DNA of 64,000 nucleotides from Sipunculus nudus (Eukaryota > Annelida > Sipuncula > Golfingiida > Sipunculidae). Position 1 is the stretch's first letter. Each line of letters opens with the position of its first letter. Under the pieces are notes generated by a model. It was not told where the DNA came from, did no database searches, and saw only the letters and a list, made by a program, of their open reading frames with translations. Below, one piece after another: positions 26,640 through 36,300 of this stretch. The stretch covers positions 124,001-188,000 of the forward strand of contig JAPPUL010000084.1 in the NCBI GenBank assembly GCA_026874595.1, read 5' to 3'. A program made the position numbers and the translations under genes.

Positions 26640-29600
26640 CGTCCGCCTCCTCACCCAAAAGGATCAGGTAGCTGACCACTTCAAAGTCATCCATGCCTTT
26701 AAAGCTGTTTTTATTGATGACGGTGCCGCCGGGAGAGAAAAGACTCTCCACACCGCGCTCTTCAGCTGCGCCGGTCAGGGCCTGCACCGCTTTGGACAGA
26801 AGGTTGCGATACTGCGACATATCGGAGCCATTGCGTGTCAGGCCGGAAAAGCGGGTTGTGGCTGCACCATCAACGGATTTTCCATGGATGCTCATCTTCT
26901 TCAGCAGATCCAGAATCTTTTTGGTTTGGGTGAACTGCAAAAGAACGGAACCGTCGTTCTTCACATAGACCAGATAGTATGGCGACAAGGCATAGGTGGA
27001 GTCTGAAACGGTTTGAGCGCCTTCATTTCTTAGGCAGAAAATCACTCCGGGTGAGAACTCACCTTGTAAAGAGTCGTCGATGGTGGCCACAGCATACGCA
27101 CCAGAGGGTATCCGTTCCAGCAGGTTCTCATGCTCTTTTATATAATCGCTGAGATCCATGCGGAAGTCGTTCAGCGTGAGGTCGGTGATGGAGATGCCAC
27201 CTTCGACATCATCAATATCGACCACTTCGTTCTGAAGCTTTTCGAGCTGTTTCCGGCGGTATTCGAGGTCATTCATCTTTCCGGAATCGGTAAACTCGAT
27301 GACGTTCTCTTCACCGGTGGCCGAAATATCCAGCAGAACCATTCGGCCGGAAACGCGGGCCTCAAGATTGATGTATTCATCCAGCTCCATGTTGGGCCAG
27401 AAGTTCACCAGTTGAATTTTGTCATTTTTCGATCCCAGTCGATCAACACGGCCAAAACGCTGAATGATTCGAACCGGATTCCAGTGGATGTCATAGTTGA
27501 TCAGGTAATCGCAGTCCTGCAGGTTTTGCCCCTCTGAAATACAGTCGGTAGCAATCAGCAGGTCAATTTCTGCAGTGAGAGATGAATCGATCTTTTCACG
27601 CTCTTTCGATACTGGAGAGAAGGAGGTGATGATCGAGGCCAGATCTTTGCGTATGCCGGGCATCTCGGTTTTGTTTTCTCCGGAGCCGGTTACCAAGGCG
27701 GCATATACACCCAACTCTTTCTTGGCCCATCCGGCTATGTTGTCATATAGATACTTGGCCGTGTCGGCAAACGCCGTAAAAATAATGAGCTTCTTATTGT
27801 CCGGATTGATCGGGTTGGCGACTTTGTAGCGAATAAGTTCCTTCAGTTTCCTGAGCTTTTCATCTTGTGGAGCCTTAACTGCTCGTGCAGACGAAATGAG
27901 CTTCTCCAGAATTTCCCGATCCTCCTCAAGCTCTTGCTTCCAGCGAACCGTATCCATGTCCTGAATCAGGACTTTGACCTTCTTGCCGACAACAAAAGGA
28001 GAGAAAGCATCATCTTCAATTTCGATCTCTTCGATATCAAACTCTTCAACCGCTGCATTGTTGTCATGGTCTGCAATTTTCTGGATCAATCCTGTTACTT
28101 CACCGAGCAGTTTTTCCAGCGTCATGGTGAAGGAGTTGATTGAGCTTTCCATTCGTTTGAACAGGTTAACCCGCATCAAATGAATCAAGCTCTGTTCTCG
28201 GTCGACCTGTCTGAATACGGAACCGCCAGCAACCTTGCGGTCATACTTGCGGCTGTACTCTTCAGCCTTTTGCGGCAGGACATATTTCAGCGGAGCATAG
28301 GCGCTCAGATTAAGCAGTCGAATATCTCGGTTAATACTTTCAAGCGCCGGGAAGCGTCCCTCTGTATCAATGTCTGTCTTGATATTGACGGGCTTGAGCC
28401 TCTCCGGAAATTTTCCGATCTCCGTTACATCATAATACTTTTCGATATGCTTTCTGGATCGGGCAATGGTGAGAAGATCCAGCAGTTTGAAATAGTCAAA
28501 ATTTAAAGTCTCCAGTAGAGATTCGGTCGTTCTTTCGCTGTCATCCAGATTCAACCAAGCATTGAAGCGGGTCTGGGCCATTTTCAGCGTCTGTTCTATG
28601 CTGGTGATGCCATTGGTCTTCAGCGCGTCGTCTTTTGCCTCAACGATAAAAGCGACTTGGTTTTTCAGGTCGTTCATCCGGTTGTTTACCGGCGTAGCCG
28701 AAAGCATCAGCACTTTGGTTTTTACACCTGCTTTGATGATCTCGTTCATCAACTTGGAATAGCGGGTCAGAGAATCATCTTTGCGGGCCGGGTTGTTTCT
28801 AAAATTGTGCGACTCGTCGATAACGATTAGATCGTAATTACCCCAGTTCAGAGTCTCTAAGTTGATCTCCCCGGACATACCGCGCACACGGGTCAGATCC
28901 GTGTGGTTGAGGACATCATAATTGAACCTGTCCGAGGCCATGATGTTTCGTTTGTCATTAACGGTATATAAGGTCCAGTTTTCCCGAAGCTTTTTGGGGC
29001 ATAAAACCAAAACGCGGTCATTGCGGAGTTCGTAATACTTAATGACTGCCAGTGCCTCAAAGGTCTTACCCAGCCCCACACTGTCAGCGATGATGCAACC
29101 GTTGTAGCGTTCAATTTTATCGATGGCTCCAAGCACGCCATCCCGCTGAAATTTGTAAAGCTTCTGCCAGACCTGTGTGCTCTTAATTCCGGTCTGGGTC
29201 TTGATGATCTTGTCTTCATCCAACTCGCCGATAAAATCCCTAAAGATATTAAACAGAGTCAGAAAGTAGATTTGCTGGGGAGTTTTATCGGTGTAAATGA
29301 GCGAAAGTGCTTCCTGCAGGATCGCTTCAAAATCATGGCTGTTTTTACCTGAAGCCCACAGTTCATCAAACCACTTGATGAGCGAATGCGCCTCATCAGA
29401 ACTGCGAAAGCAGGTGTTCATGTGGTGAGACTCAGATGGAACGATCCCCAGACCATCGGTGGTAAACGATGAACTGCCCACAATAGCAAGGTGTTCATCG
29501 CTATCGGTCTTAGATAAATGAATAAGGTTCTGGTGGACCGATGATGGCAATTCGCGGACTTCGCATTTTTGTTTCAGCCACTCCGCGCACTCTCGTGCAA

Positions 29601-29868
29601 CCCGAGCAACATCAAGCCGATTGCGCAGACGTCGGTCCAAGTGATTCCCGGAAAGGTTTTTCAGAAACCCCTCTTTGTCACCATAACACGGAACAAGCAG
29701 CTTAAACTTGGAAACCTTTGAAAGCTCCCTTTTAAGCTCGTCATAGGCATAAAGCGAAAACAGAGCGGAAACCACGGAGAGAGTGCATCCGGCTGAAATA
29801 TTTCCTTTGAGCTCGGATACAACATTTCCCAGAGATTTGTTGTCAAGTATTCCCGCAGACTGCTTCAC
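26632..29868 (-). CDS. SNF2-type helicase with N-terminal phospholipase D-like domain
   Basis: A 1,078-residue superfamily 2 helicase. The first 190 residues resemble a PLD domain that ends HLAIVGSSSFTTDGLG, but the HxK histidine-lysine pair looks degenerate (VHQNLI). Helicase motifs follow: I ADSVGLGKTFEAL (about 263), II IVIDESHNFRN (about 350), III LMLSATPVNNRMNDL, V ATDCISEGQNLQDCD and VI IIQRFGRVDRLGSK (about 805). Similar PLD-SNF2 helicases occur in several phage-defence loci. It is the second gene of the operon, overlapping the HTH gene by 4 bp. It is probably a translocase rather than a strand-separating helicase. Confidence 0.88.
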   Translation of the reverse strand: MKQSAGILDNKSLGNVVSELKGNISAGCTLSVVSALFSLYAYDELKRELSKVSKFKLLVPCYGDKEGFLKNLSGNHLDRRLRNRLDVARVARECAEWLKQKCEVRELPSSVHQNLIHLSKTDSDEHLAIVGSSSFTTDGLGIVPSESHHMNTCFRSSDEAHSLIKWFDELWASGKNSHDFEAILQEALSLIYTDKTPQQIYFLTLFNIFRDFIGELDEDKIIKTQTGIKSTQVWQKLYKFQRDGVLGAIDKIERYNGCIIADSVGLGKTFEALAVIKYYELRNDRVLVLCPKKLRENWTLYTVNDKRNIMASDRFNYDVLNHTDLTRVRGMSGEINLETLNWGNYDLIVIDESHNFRNNPARKDDSLTRYSKLMNEIIKAGVKTKVLMLSATPVNNRMNDLKNQVAFIVEAKDDALKTNGITSIEQTLKMAQTRFNAWLNLDDSERTTESLLETLNFDYFKLLDLLTIARSRKHIEKYYDVTEIGKFPERLKPVNIKTDIDTEGRFPALESINRDIRLLNLSAYAPLKYVLPQKAEEYSRKYDRKVAGGSVFRQVDREQSLIHLMRVNLFKRMESSINSFTMTLEKLLGEVTGLIQKIADHDNNAAVEEFDIEEIEIEDDAFSPFVVGKKVKVLIQDMDTVRWKQELEEDREILEKLISSARAVKAPQDEKLRKLKELIRYKVANPINPDNKKLIIFTAFADTAKYLYDNIAGWAKKELGVYAALVTGSGENKTEMPGIRKDLASIITSFSPVSKEREKIDSSLTAEIDLLIATDCISEGQNLQDCDYLINYDIHWNPVRIIQRFGRVDRLGSKNDKIQLVNFWPNMELDEYINLEARVSGRMVLLDISATGEENVIEFTDSGKMNDLEYRRKQLEKLQNEVVDIDDVEGGISITDLTLNDFRMDLSDYIKEHENLLERIPSGAYAVATIDDSLQGEFSPGVIFCLRNEGAQTVSDSTYALSPYYLVYVKNDGSVLLQFTQTKKILDLLKKMSIHGKSVDGAATTRFSGLTRNGSDMSQYRNLLSKAVQALTGAAEERGVESLFSPGGTVINKNSFKGMDDFEVVSYLILLGEEADDE

Positions 29869-30062
29869 TGATCTTCACCCTCTTTAGAATCACTTGCTTT
29901 TCCGTCACGAACCCAAGTATCCACTTCGTCTTTCTTGAATTTCCAAAGACGGCCGATTTTGTGGGCGGGCATGCCTTTCTCGCTTATCCACTTATAGACG
30001 GTATCTCGTTTGATCCCGAGATAGTCTCCAATTTCATCTACGGACAACCATCTGTCTTCCAT
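29865..30062 (-). CDS. Small MerR/excisionase-type HTH DNA-binding protein
   Basis: A 65-residue protein. The start M-E-D-R-W-L at 30,062 has GGAG at good distance, whereas longer frames (to 30,140) lack a good site. It is one winged HTH domain of the helix_turn_helix_17/excisionase type: WLSVDEIGDYLGIKRDTVYK, then KIGRLWKFKKDEVDTWVR. An acidic tail follows. As first gene of the 12-gene operon, downstream of a promoter flanked by inverted repeats, it is a good candidate autoregulator. An excisionase role is also possible, but no integrase is present. Confidence 0.85.
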   Translation of the reverse strand: MEDRWLSVDEIGDYLGIKRDTVYKWISEKGMPAHKIGRLWKFKKDEVDTWVRDGKASDSKEGEDQ

Positions 30063-30111
30063 TTTCGACTCCATCATTCTTTGAGGGCCGTCCAAACGGC
30101 TCGTCAAGTTG

Positions 30112-30230
30112 TTTAACCGGACGGCATCCCATAGGGGCACAATCCGGCTACATTAGGTTAAACAGGGTTAAAGATATATAGATGAAATGAAAAAATCAAG
30201 TTTTCTTTCCGGATTTAACCGAGTTTAGCC
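30112..30230 (-). promoter_or_regulatory. Promoter of the 12-gene operon inside a symmetric operator (GGTTAAA repeats)
   Basis: On the minus strand TTGATT (plus-strand 30,194-30,199) and TATCTT (30,171-30,176), 17 bp apart, form a sigma-70-like promoter. Two 17-bp arms flank it: GGTTAAACAGGGTTAAA at 30,156-30,172 and its inverted partner TTTAACCGAGTTTAGCC at 30,214-30,230, which match at 14 of 17 positions. Each arm holds two 7-mers exactly 10 bp apart, one helical turn. A further single TTTAACC lies at 30,112-30,118. The upstream arm overlaps the stop of the gamma-glutamylcyclotransferase-like gene. The layout suggests cooperative repressor binding, perhaps by the HTH protein encoded just downstream. 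Confidence 0.6.
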
Positions 30231-30731
30231 GAATTTCTTGCCATCCCAGTACCCATGGGGAAGGCGCAAGCTGCCTCGGAGAATATGGTCGAGGGCATGG
30301 TATGTCCAGCAAGAGAAAAGTCGATCTTGGCATTCAACCGCCACCAGAACCCGCCGATACATGCTTCTTCCATTCGGATCGAATGCCTCCAGCCGATCGA
30401 TGGGCGGCAGATCGAAGACGGGATTGGCGAAGGTCATCAGCTCACCGTGGACCAGATCCCAGTCACCTTCCGGTCGGGGCATGGCATTCTCAGGCAGGTC
30501 GATGTTGTTCTGTGTTCGGGTATCGGCCAGCGGATCGGCAGTACCGGTGACCAGTATGCTGCCCTGCGGAACTTCCAATGCCGGGAATCCGGCAGGCAGC
30601 TGGTAGAGCCTGCCCCAAGTGGTAGCGGGTTCAATGTTGATGGCCCGGGTGCAGAACCGATCAAAATTCCAGAATCCCTTTTTCAGTGTTCCGTAAACAA
30701 AAAGCCGGAGATGGCTGTCGTTATTTTTCAT
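30225..30731 (-). CDS. Gamma-glutamylcyclotransferase-like (AIG2/GGCT) protein
   Basis: A 168-residue GGCT-fold protein. The signature LRLFVYGTLKKGFWNFDRF is at residues about 8-26, and later LVHGELMTF and PPIDRLEAFDP hold the conserved acidic residue region. These enzymes cleave gamma-glutamyl amide bonds with cyclisation to 5-oxoproline. The start at 30,731 has AAGGAG eight bases upstream and overlaps the amidotransferase stop (ATGA), so the two are coupled. In amidoligase operons this activity would trim or remove the gamma-linked adduct. It is the last gene of the four-gene unit. Confidence 0.88.
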   Translation of the reverse strand: MKNNDSHLRLFVYGTLKKGFWNFDRFCTRAINIEPATTWGRLYQLPAGFPALEVPQGSILVTGTADPLADTRTQNNIDLPENAMPRPEGDWDLVHGELMTFANPVFDLPPIDRLEAFDPNGRSMYRRVLVAVECQDRLFSCWTYHALDHILRGSLRLPHGYWDGKKFG

Positions 30732-31525
30732 GCTTTTACTCCTTCGGGTAAGGTTCCTTTGCGTTCTTGACAGACAAATTTGAAGGGATGGCTCTGCCAT
30801 TCTTTGAGGGCTTCATGGCGGAAGGTCAGCATAGTGAGCGGCGGTATTTCCAGTTCACGCCAACCGCGCAGGTCATCCAGAGCGGCTTCGATGTATTCCG
30901 GTTCCGAGGCGTAGAGCACCGCCCGGTGTTTGCGGCTGTAACTCAGCGACAGCGGCTTGTTCCCCTTGATGACGGTGATGGCCCCGGGATCGAGCCGCGA
31001 GGCCAACACGGCGCTCATTTGGCCCCGACACAGGCGCAGGGCTTTGCGGAAGCCTCGACCGTCGATGGTTCCGTCGGGCGCAAAGCGGTCGGCCAGCCGG
31101 AAAAGCAGCTCACTGTCCACCTCGGCATAGCGCGGCAGGCCAAGTCTGCGGAACAGGTAGTCGGCGTTGTAGATGGTGCCGTTATGGGTGCCGATAATGA
31201 TGCCGGAGCGGAGCGGATGGTTGTTGCGGCTGTTGGCTTCACTGCCCCGGGTCCGCCAGCGGGTGTGTCCCATGAGGATGGTGGTCTGGTTGTCCACCTC
31301 GTCCATCAGCTCATGAAAGGTCGATTCCCTGACCAGCCGGTGTGCCCGGATGGGCCGTTTAAAAAGCCGGAAGTCGCCGTCGGTCCTGAGCCATGCCATG
31401 CCGCTGGCGTGGGGACCGCGCTCCTCGCTGCAGAGCAACATGCGGATGAAGACCTCGTTCAGGTATTCTCGCTCGGCAATGCGGCGTCGCTTCTGGCCGA
31501 AGATGATGCCTACTTGTCCGCACAT
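30728..31525 (-). CDS. Class II glutamine amidotransferase
   Basis: A 265-residue Ntn-hydrolase glutaminase domain. The sequence begins [10 protein letters not shown], giving the catalytic Cys at position 2. The glutamine-site motif GHTRWRTRGSEANSRNNHPL follows near residue 85, then IGTHNGTIYNADYLFRRLG. No synthase or phosphosugar domain is attached, so ammonia must be passed to another protein, most likely the amidoligase two genes upstream. It overlaps the 113-residue protein gene by 16 bp and the GGCT gene by 4 bp. Confidence 0.92.
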   Translation of the reverse strand: MCGQVGIIFGQKRRRIAEREYLNEVFIRMLLCSEERGPHASGMAWLRTDGDFRLFKRPIRAHRLVRESTFHELMDEVDNQTTILMGHTRWRTRGSEANSRNNHPLRSGIIIGTHNGTIYNADYLFRRLGLPRYAEVDSELLFRLADRFAPDGTIDGRGFRKALRLCRGQMSAVLASRLDPGAITVIKGNKPLSLSYSRKHRAVLYASEPEYIEAALDDLRGWRELEIPPLTMLTFRHEALKEWQSHPFKFVCQERKGTLPEGVKA

Positions 31526-31851
31526 AGATCATCCTCCTTGGCAAAGGTGTCCTCCGGCGGCAGGTCGATGAAGGCGTCATCCGGCAGAAACTCCACCAGT
31601 CCATGCTTACCCAGCAGGGTCAGAAATTCGGCTGCGGCCGCTTCGGGATCTTCAGGCAACTGGAGTTTCCGGTCCGGCTCGATGCGTCCAAGCACACCGA
31701 GCATGTAATCACGGGCGGTCGTTTCGATGGTGAACGGTGTCTGGCCTTTCATGATCTCCACCAGCTCCGCGCAGTTTTTGCCTTCCAGAGCGATGCCGTC
31801 TGCTTCCAGCGGTTCGCCGTCCAGTGTCGTCGAGTGGATCAGTATCTTCAT
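31510..31851 (-). CDS. 113-residue unknown protein inside the amidoligase operon
   Basis: A 113-residue acidic protein starting [12 protein letters not shown]. The first half could form a small beta-rich domain ([20 protein letters not shown]). The C-terminal 30 residues are very acidic and end DDLCADK. No family was recognised. Its start overlaps the amidoligase stop (ATGA) and its end overlaps the amidotransferase gene by 16 bp, so the four proteins are probably made in fixed ratio. It could be the modified substrate, a carrier or a subunit; the sequence does not decide. Confidence 0.65.
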   Translation of the reverse strand: MKILIHSTTLDGEPLEADGIALEGKNCAELVEIMKGQTPFTIETTARDYMLGVLGRIEPDRKLQLPEDPEAAAAEFLTLLGKHGLVEFLPDDAFIDLPPEDTFAKEDDLCADK

Positions 31852-32810
31852 GATTCACCTCCTAAAACAGAAAGGCCGGGATTAGACCCGGCCTCTGTGG
31901 TTTGAATGGTGGTTTCGGTTTCATCCGGTTTGGGACGACCGTTCTTGAAGGCCGCGTCACCGGGCATGTTTTTCATCAGGTGTAATCGGGCGGTTTTGAA
32001 CTCGTCCCCGATCAGGCCGAGGTGGAGCAGGAAGACCCGGAAGTCATACTTGGCGCTTTGCGGATCGAAGTCCCGCTTGCGGCTGGATGCGGCCCTACCG
32101 TTGAGCGCCTTGGCGGCGATGCCCAAGCAGAACTGCAGGTAGGCTTTGATCTTTCCGGCATGCAGGGTCGCTTCGAACCAGCGAAACTCTACCGTGCCCC
32201 GGTACCAGACGTTGTGCAGGTTGACTCCGTGGTAGCGCGTGTTGTCATAATGCTGGGGCTGATTGTTGTGGTAGCCGTACCAGATGCGGTTCAGCTGGGC
32301 CTTGGTCTTGGGACGCTGCCGTTCGATGTTCCGGATAAGCTCATCACTGACCGGACGAGTGTAGCGGCGCAGGCGCTCGTTGTTGATTCCGAGGGCATGG
32401 AGGATCAGCGGCTCCTGTTTGTAAACCACCTTGGCAAGGTTGCCCAGCTTACGCCCGTCAAAGGGCTCGGCATCGATATGGATGTGGATGCCGCACTGGC
32501 TGTTGATTTTTCCACCGGCCTTGCGGATGGCCCGAACCACCTCCTGCAGTTGCTCGAGGTCGTCATAGGTCAACACCGGGCTCACCAGCTCCGCCCTTAG
32601 ATGCGATGGCACATTGGTCAGGGAGGCGTCGTTGACCACCTTCCACTTGCGGCCCCGCAGGTCTTCCACCTCCCAAGGATCGTAGCAGGACGGTGCGCCG
32701 ATATGCCTGACATGGCCGCCGACCACCGAGTGGATTGCCCAGGCTATCTGTTCCCGGGTGCGTTTCACGGTCTCGATCTCGATTCCGTATCTGAGTTCTC
32801 TTAAATCCAT
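31848..32810 (-). CDS. Amidoligase (COOH-NH2 ligase, glutamine synthetase-like fold)
   Basis: A 320-residue amidoligase-2 family protein. The first motif [12 protein letters not shown] (residues 7-18) supplies metal-binding glutamates. Motif [20 protein letters not shown] with [17 protein letters not shown] (about 105-118) gives the conserved histidines. [20 protein letters not shown] (about 205-225) is the third hallmark. Such enzymes use ATP to join a carboxylate to an amine, forming amide links on peptides or metabolites. It is first in a four-gene operon with a glutaminase and a GGCT. GGAG lies before the ATG. A terminator (32,996-33,030) separates it from the tail operon. Confidence 0.9.
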   Translation of the reverse strand: MDLRELRYGIEIETVKRTREQIAWAIHSVVGGHVRHIGAPSCYDPWEVEDLRGRKWKVVNDASLTNVPSHLRAELVSPVLTYDDLEQLQEVVRAIRKAGGKINSQCGIHIHIDAEPFDGRKLGNLAKVVYKQEPLILHALGINNERLRRYTRPVSDELIRNIERQRPKTKAQLNRIWYGYHNNQPQHYDNTRYHGVNLHNVWYRGTVEFRWFEATLHAGKIKAYLQFCLGIAAKALNGRAASSRKRDFDPQSAKYDFRVFLLHLGLIGDEFKTARLHLMKNMPGDAAFKNGRPKPDETETTIQTTEAGSNPGLSVLGGES

Positions 32811-32995
32811 TCACAGTCTCCGTTTTACGGTTTCTAACTTGTTGCCGGGCTTGTATTTAGGCCTTCAGCTTACATGTGAATGAATGCTTTAATTCCGTCA
32901 GAAAGCAAGTAGAAGAACAGAAAGAATCGACATTTAACACCTTTATTTTCAACACGTTACAATTCCGGCCGCATTCAGACGGACACATTAAAAGA

Positions 32996-33030
32996 AACGC
33001 CCCGGAAGCGTGCGGGCGTTCCGGGGCGTT
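32996..33030 (-). terminator. Rho-independent terminator after the tail operon
   Basis: A perfect 12-bp inverted repeat (32,996-33,007, AACGCCCCGGAA, with 33,019-33,030) encloses an 11-base loop. On the minus strand it is followed by TTTCTTTT. It lies 26 bp beyond the stop of the last tail gene and 186 bp before the amidoligase start, so it separates the two transcription units. Confidence 0.85.
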
Positions 33031-33055
33031 GGCTGTTTTCACGGATGGGATGGGC

Positions 33056-33313
33056 TCAGGAGTCCGAGCTTGCTTCTGTAATCAGGCTGGTATGAATCTC
33101 CTTATTCAGGGATTCATCCTGCTTCATTTTAGCCAGAAAGGCGCTGCAGGCTTCGGCCTCATCGAGCGGCAGTCCAAGTTCCTCCTCCAACCGGCTCAAC
33201 CTGTGGTGCAGGTTTTCGATCAGATTAAAGGAGTGATCACGGACCAGTCCTTCCCGTTTTTCCTGTGGAGACGGGATGTATTCGGTCATCCCGCCACGGC
33301 GTTTAACGATCAT
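33056..33313 (-). CDS. Small protein at the end of the tail operon
   Basis: An 85-residue, mostly helical protein. Residues about 25-50 can form a coiled coil (NLIENLHHRLSRLEEELGLP). No family was recognised. The start at 33,313 has GGAGG seven bases upstream, so it is a real gene. It follows the 1,186-residue baseplate protein by 13 bp and is the last gene before the terminator. It could be a small tail accessory or chaperone. Confidence 0.6.
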   Translation of the reverse strand: MIVKRRGGMTEYIPSPQEKREGLVRDHSFNLIENLHHRLSRLEEELGLPLDEAEACSAFLAKMKQDESLNKEIHTSLITEASSDS

Positions 33314-33326
33314 CTCAGGTCCTCCA

Positions 33327-36300
33327 TCAGCTCAGGGTTGCACCGAGGGTGTGAATCCTCGGATAGGTCAATACGGTTCCGGTCAGCTCAGCCTTGTAGC
33401 GCACCTTGTTGCCTTGCGGATCGCTGAAGGTCCTTACCAGCGTGTATTCGGTCCAGTCTTCATCGATGGGTCGGGTGTCGTCGATGGTCATGGCTTCCCA
33501 TGTTTCACCGCCGTCATTGGAGGCGAACCACTGGACACTGGTGCCGCTGGGGATATCCATCTGGGTGTAGACCTTGGTGGATTCCACACCCTGTGTCAGC
33601 TCGTTCTCACGGGTCAGATAGGTTCCTGCGGTATTGTTCAGGTAACCGATCAGGTTGACATCCCGGAAGTTGAGCGCCGGAGTGTCGTTGCCCATGCCAG
33701 TGCTGAAGCGAACCCTTGCCAAAACGCCATTGGCCAGATTGGGCAGGCGCTCTTCCTCGGCCGGAACGACCGCATCCCACGTCACGCCGCCATCGGTGGA
33801 GTATTCCCAGATAAGGTGGGTACCTTCAGGGATAGCCGAATATTCATCGATGTTCAGATCGGAGAACTGTACACCGCTGACCGGCTGGAACTGGACTGTG
33901 CCTTCGTTCTCAAACTCATAGCCATAGAGTTTCATGGTGAGGTCGGAGCCGTTGAGCGGAGTCCAGGTCTCGGCATTGGAGCTTTCCAGAAGCACACCTT
34001 CGGCATAGGTCTGGCGGGTGATAATGCCCTGACGACCGTTTTTTCCGAGGGTGGCAGTGCGCACCTTGTAGTTGGTACTGTTGGTCAGCAGAACCACCGC
34101 ATAGCTGGTATTGGCTTCCGCGTAAAAGGGATCATCGAAGCTGATCTTGGTTTCACCGCCGAGATTGATTTCCGAAGGAGCGATCACCTTTTCGGCAAAG
34201 ATGGTGTCGTTGGGCAATCCGGTGGTAACACCTCGAATCTGAACCGTTACTGGAATGGAGGCATCCCGCTCGGTGAACTGAATGCCCACAGCCGACAGCA
34301 CCCGGTTTTCCGTGAAGCTGAAGGTCTGGGCCAATGGGTCACGGCGGACGAAGATAGTGCGGGTTCTCCAGACGGTTCGCACCACCGGCACACGAACGAT
34401 GCGGGTAATGATGTTTGTCTGGATAAAGCGCTGAATGCGGGTGATCACCAGCGGATCATTGATCTGCAGGCTGGCCCGGGCGGTGTACTGACCATCCGCC
34501 ATCTCCACGATACGGTTGCCGTTGCGGGCTTCCGTCGGCACCGTGAAAGAGGCGGTCACCCGTCCGGCGTCATCGCTGACCAGATTGCTGGCCATGACAC
34601 GTCCGTCACAACGCAGGACAATCCCGGAGCGATCCGGCGTGAAATTGATCCCTGTCACGGCAATACCGGTCTGCCCACGGCGGCCGATATTGGGCGTGAC
34701 CTGCAGCATGGCAGGCGGCTTTTCAAAGACCGCATACGGATTGATGTTGCGTTCCTCGGACCAATCATTCTGTTCGAGAATCACCTGTTCCGATCCCGGC
34801 AACAGCACCAGACTGCCGAAGAAGCTGGCATCGCTGCTTCCCGTATCCACCTCAAGAGGATTGGAAATGGCCGAACGATCCGGAGAGGCAAACTTGCCCA
34901 GCTCATTGACCCGGGCATCCCACTCGGCATGATAGATATCCGACTGGGCCGTATTGGAGAAGTCGTCCGAGTAGATGCCTTTCTTGGACTGGGCGTCGCG
35001 GTTCTGCAGCTCGTTGTTCATCTGATACTGGGCATCGTTGTATTTCAAATCCTCCACATCTTTGATGATGTCGTGGATCTGATCCATGGTGATGCGGGTG
35101 AGCCCGAAATTGCGGATGGTCATATCGGTGGAGTTGGGCGGGCAGTCGATGCTGCACAAACCCAGCGTATCCTCCGGAACGATAGGCAGCTTGGGGAAAT
35201 CCGCCGGAGCACCTTCGAGTCGTTTGATCTCCCGGGTAGTGGCGTAGATGATGTCCTTGCGGCCGAGGAAATAATCGTAATCGATACTGCAGTTGGAGCC
35301 GTTGACCGGTTCATCGCCCAACGCTCCGCGACCGAAGTTGACCACATTAAGATTACCCAGCTCGATCTGGGTCATCGACATGGAAACTGCCGCCGAACTG
35401 CTGGCCGGTGGATTGGATGCCACGGGTTCGTCCACCGCATCATCGATATAAGAGATGGCTTCACTACCCAGCTCCTTGATGCGCTGGAAGTCGGTTCTGG
35501 AGCCGTTAGTCGTGGCCCGGTAAACCCGATAGCCGGTGGCACCGTTGACCGGCAGCCATGAAAGACGGTTCATCTCCCCGGCCAGTGTCATTCTTGAAAG
35601 CACGCTGCCGGAGTTGAAGGCGGTTTCACCCGAGCCGTCAAAAGCGGTCACCACGTAATGATAGGTCCCGGCCGTCGGATGGGCCGTAATACCGAACCAA
35701 CCGCCGTCCACATAATCCTCGCCTTTGATCATCTGTTTGGTGTAGGTCCAGCGCACGGTGTAGGTGGTACCGATGGCCGGTTCATTGCCCGAACCGATCC
35801 AGTCCACATGGTTGCCGGACTGCTGCCAATCGATGCCTTCCTGAAAAATGGTGGCACCCTGACTGACCTCCAGAATATCCACGACCGGATTGGGATCGAG
35901 CAGATCCTCTCCGCCGCCGACCGAACCACGGGTCACATTGGCAGTCATCTCCACAATGGCTTCCACCTGCGTGGTTTCTTTGAGCGGCGTGGAGTTGACC
36001 GGGTAACGGCGCTGGCTGATGTTGTAGGTCTTCTGTTCACCACGCACCGACTTGATGGCCACCGACTTGGGCACCAGCGTGGAGGTGGGCAGATCCCGCT
36101 GATGACGGAAGCCCTGAATGTAGGCCCGGCCCGCATTGGTAATCACCTCGACATCGGTATCATCCACCGAGCCGATAAAGCTGTCGAAACCGCTGACCAG
36201 ATAGCTTCCCGCCTGATCGAAGGTACGCTCGGCAAGGTTCTGCAACAGCGAATTGAGACCTTCAGCGGCCGCAAAGGAGAGCTGGTCTTCGGTAATGGAG

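Noticed and set aside
32857-33042. 61-codon minus-strand frame in the gap before the amidoligase gene
   Set aside because: It includes the terminator hairpin within its coding part and lacks a ribosome-binding site.
33276-35561. Long (761-codon) plus-strand open frame
   Set aside because: It is exactly antisense to the DUF4815 tail gene, has no ribosome-binding site, and reads as His/Gly/Ile-rich sequence without any domain. GC-rich coding DNA often leaves such open antisense frames.
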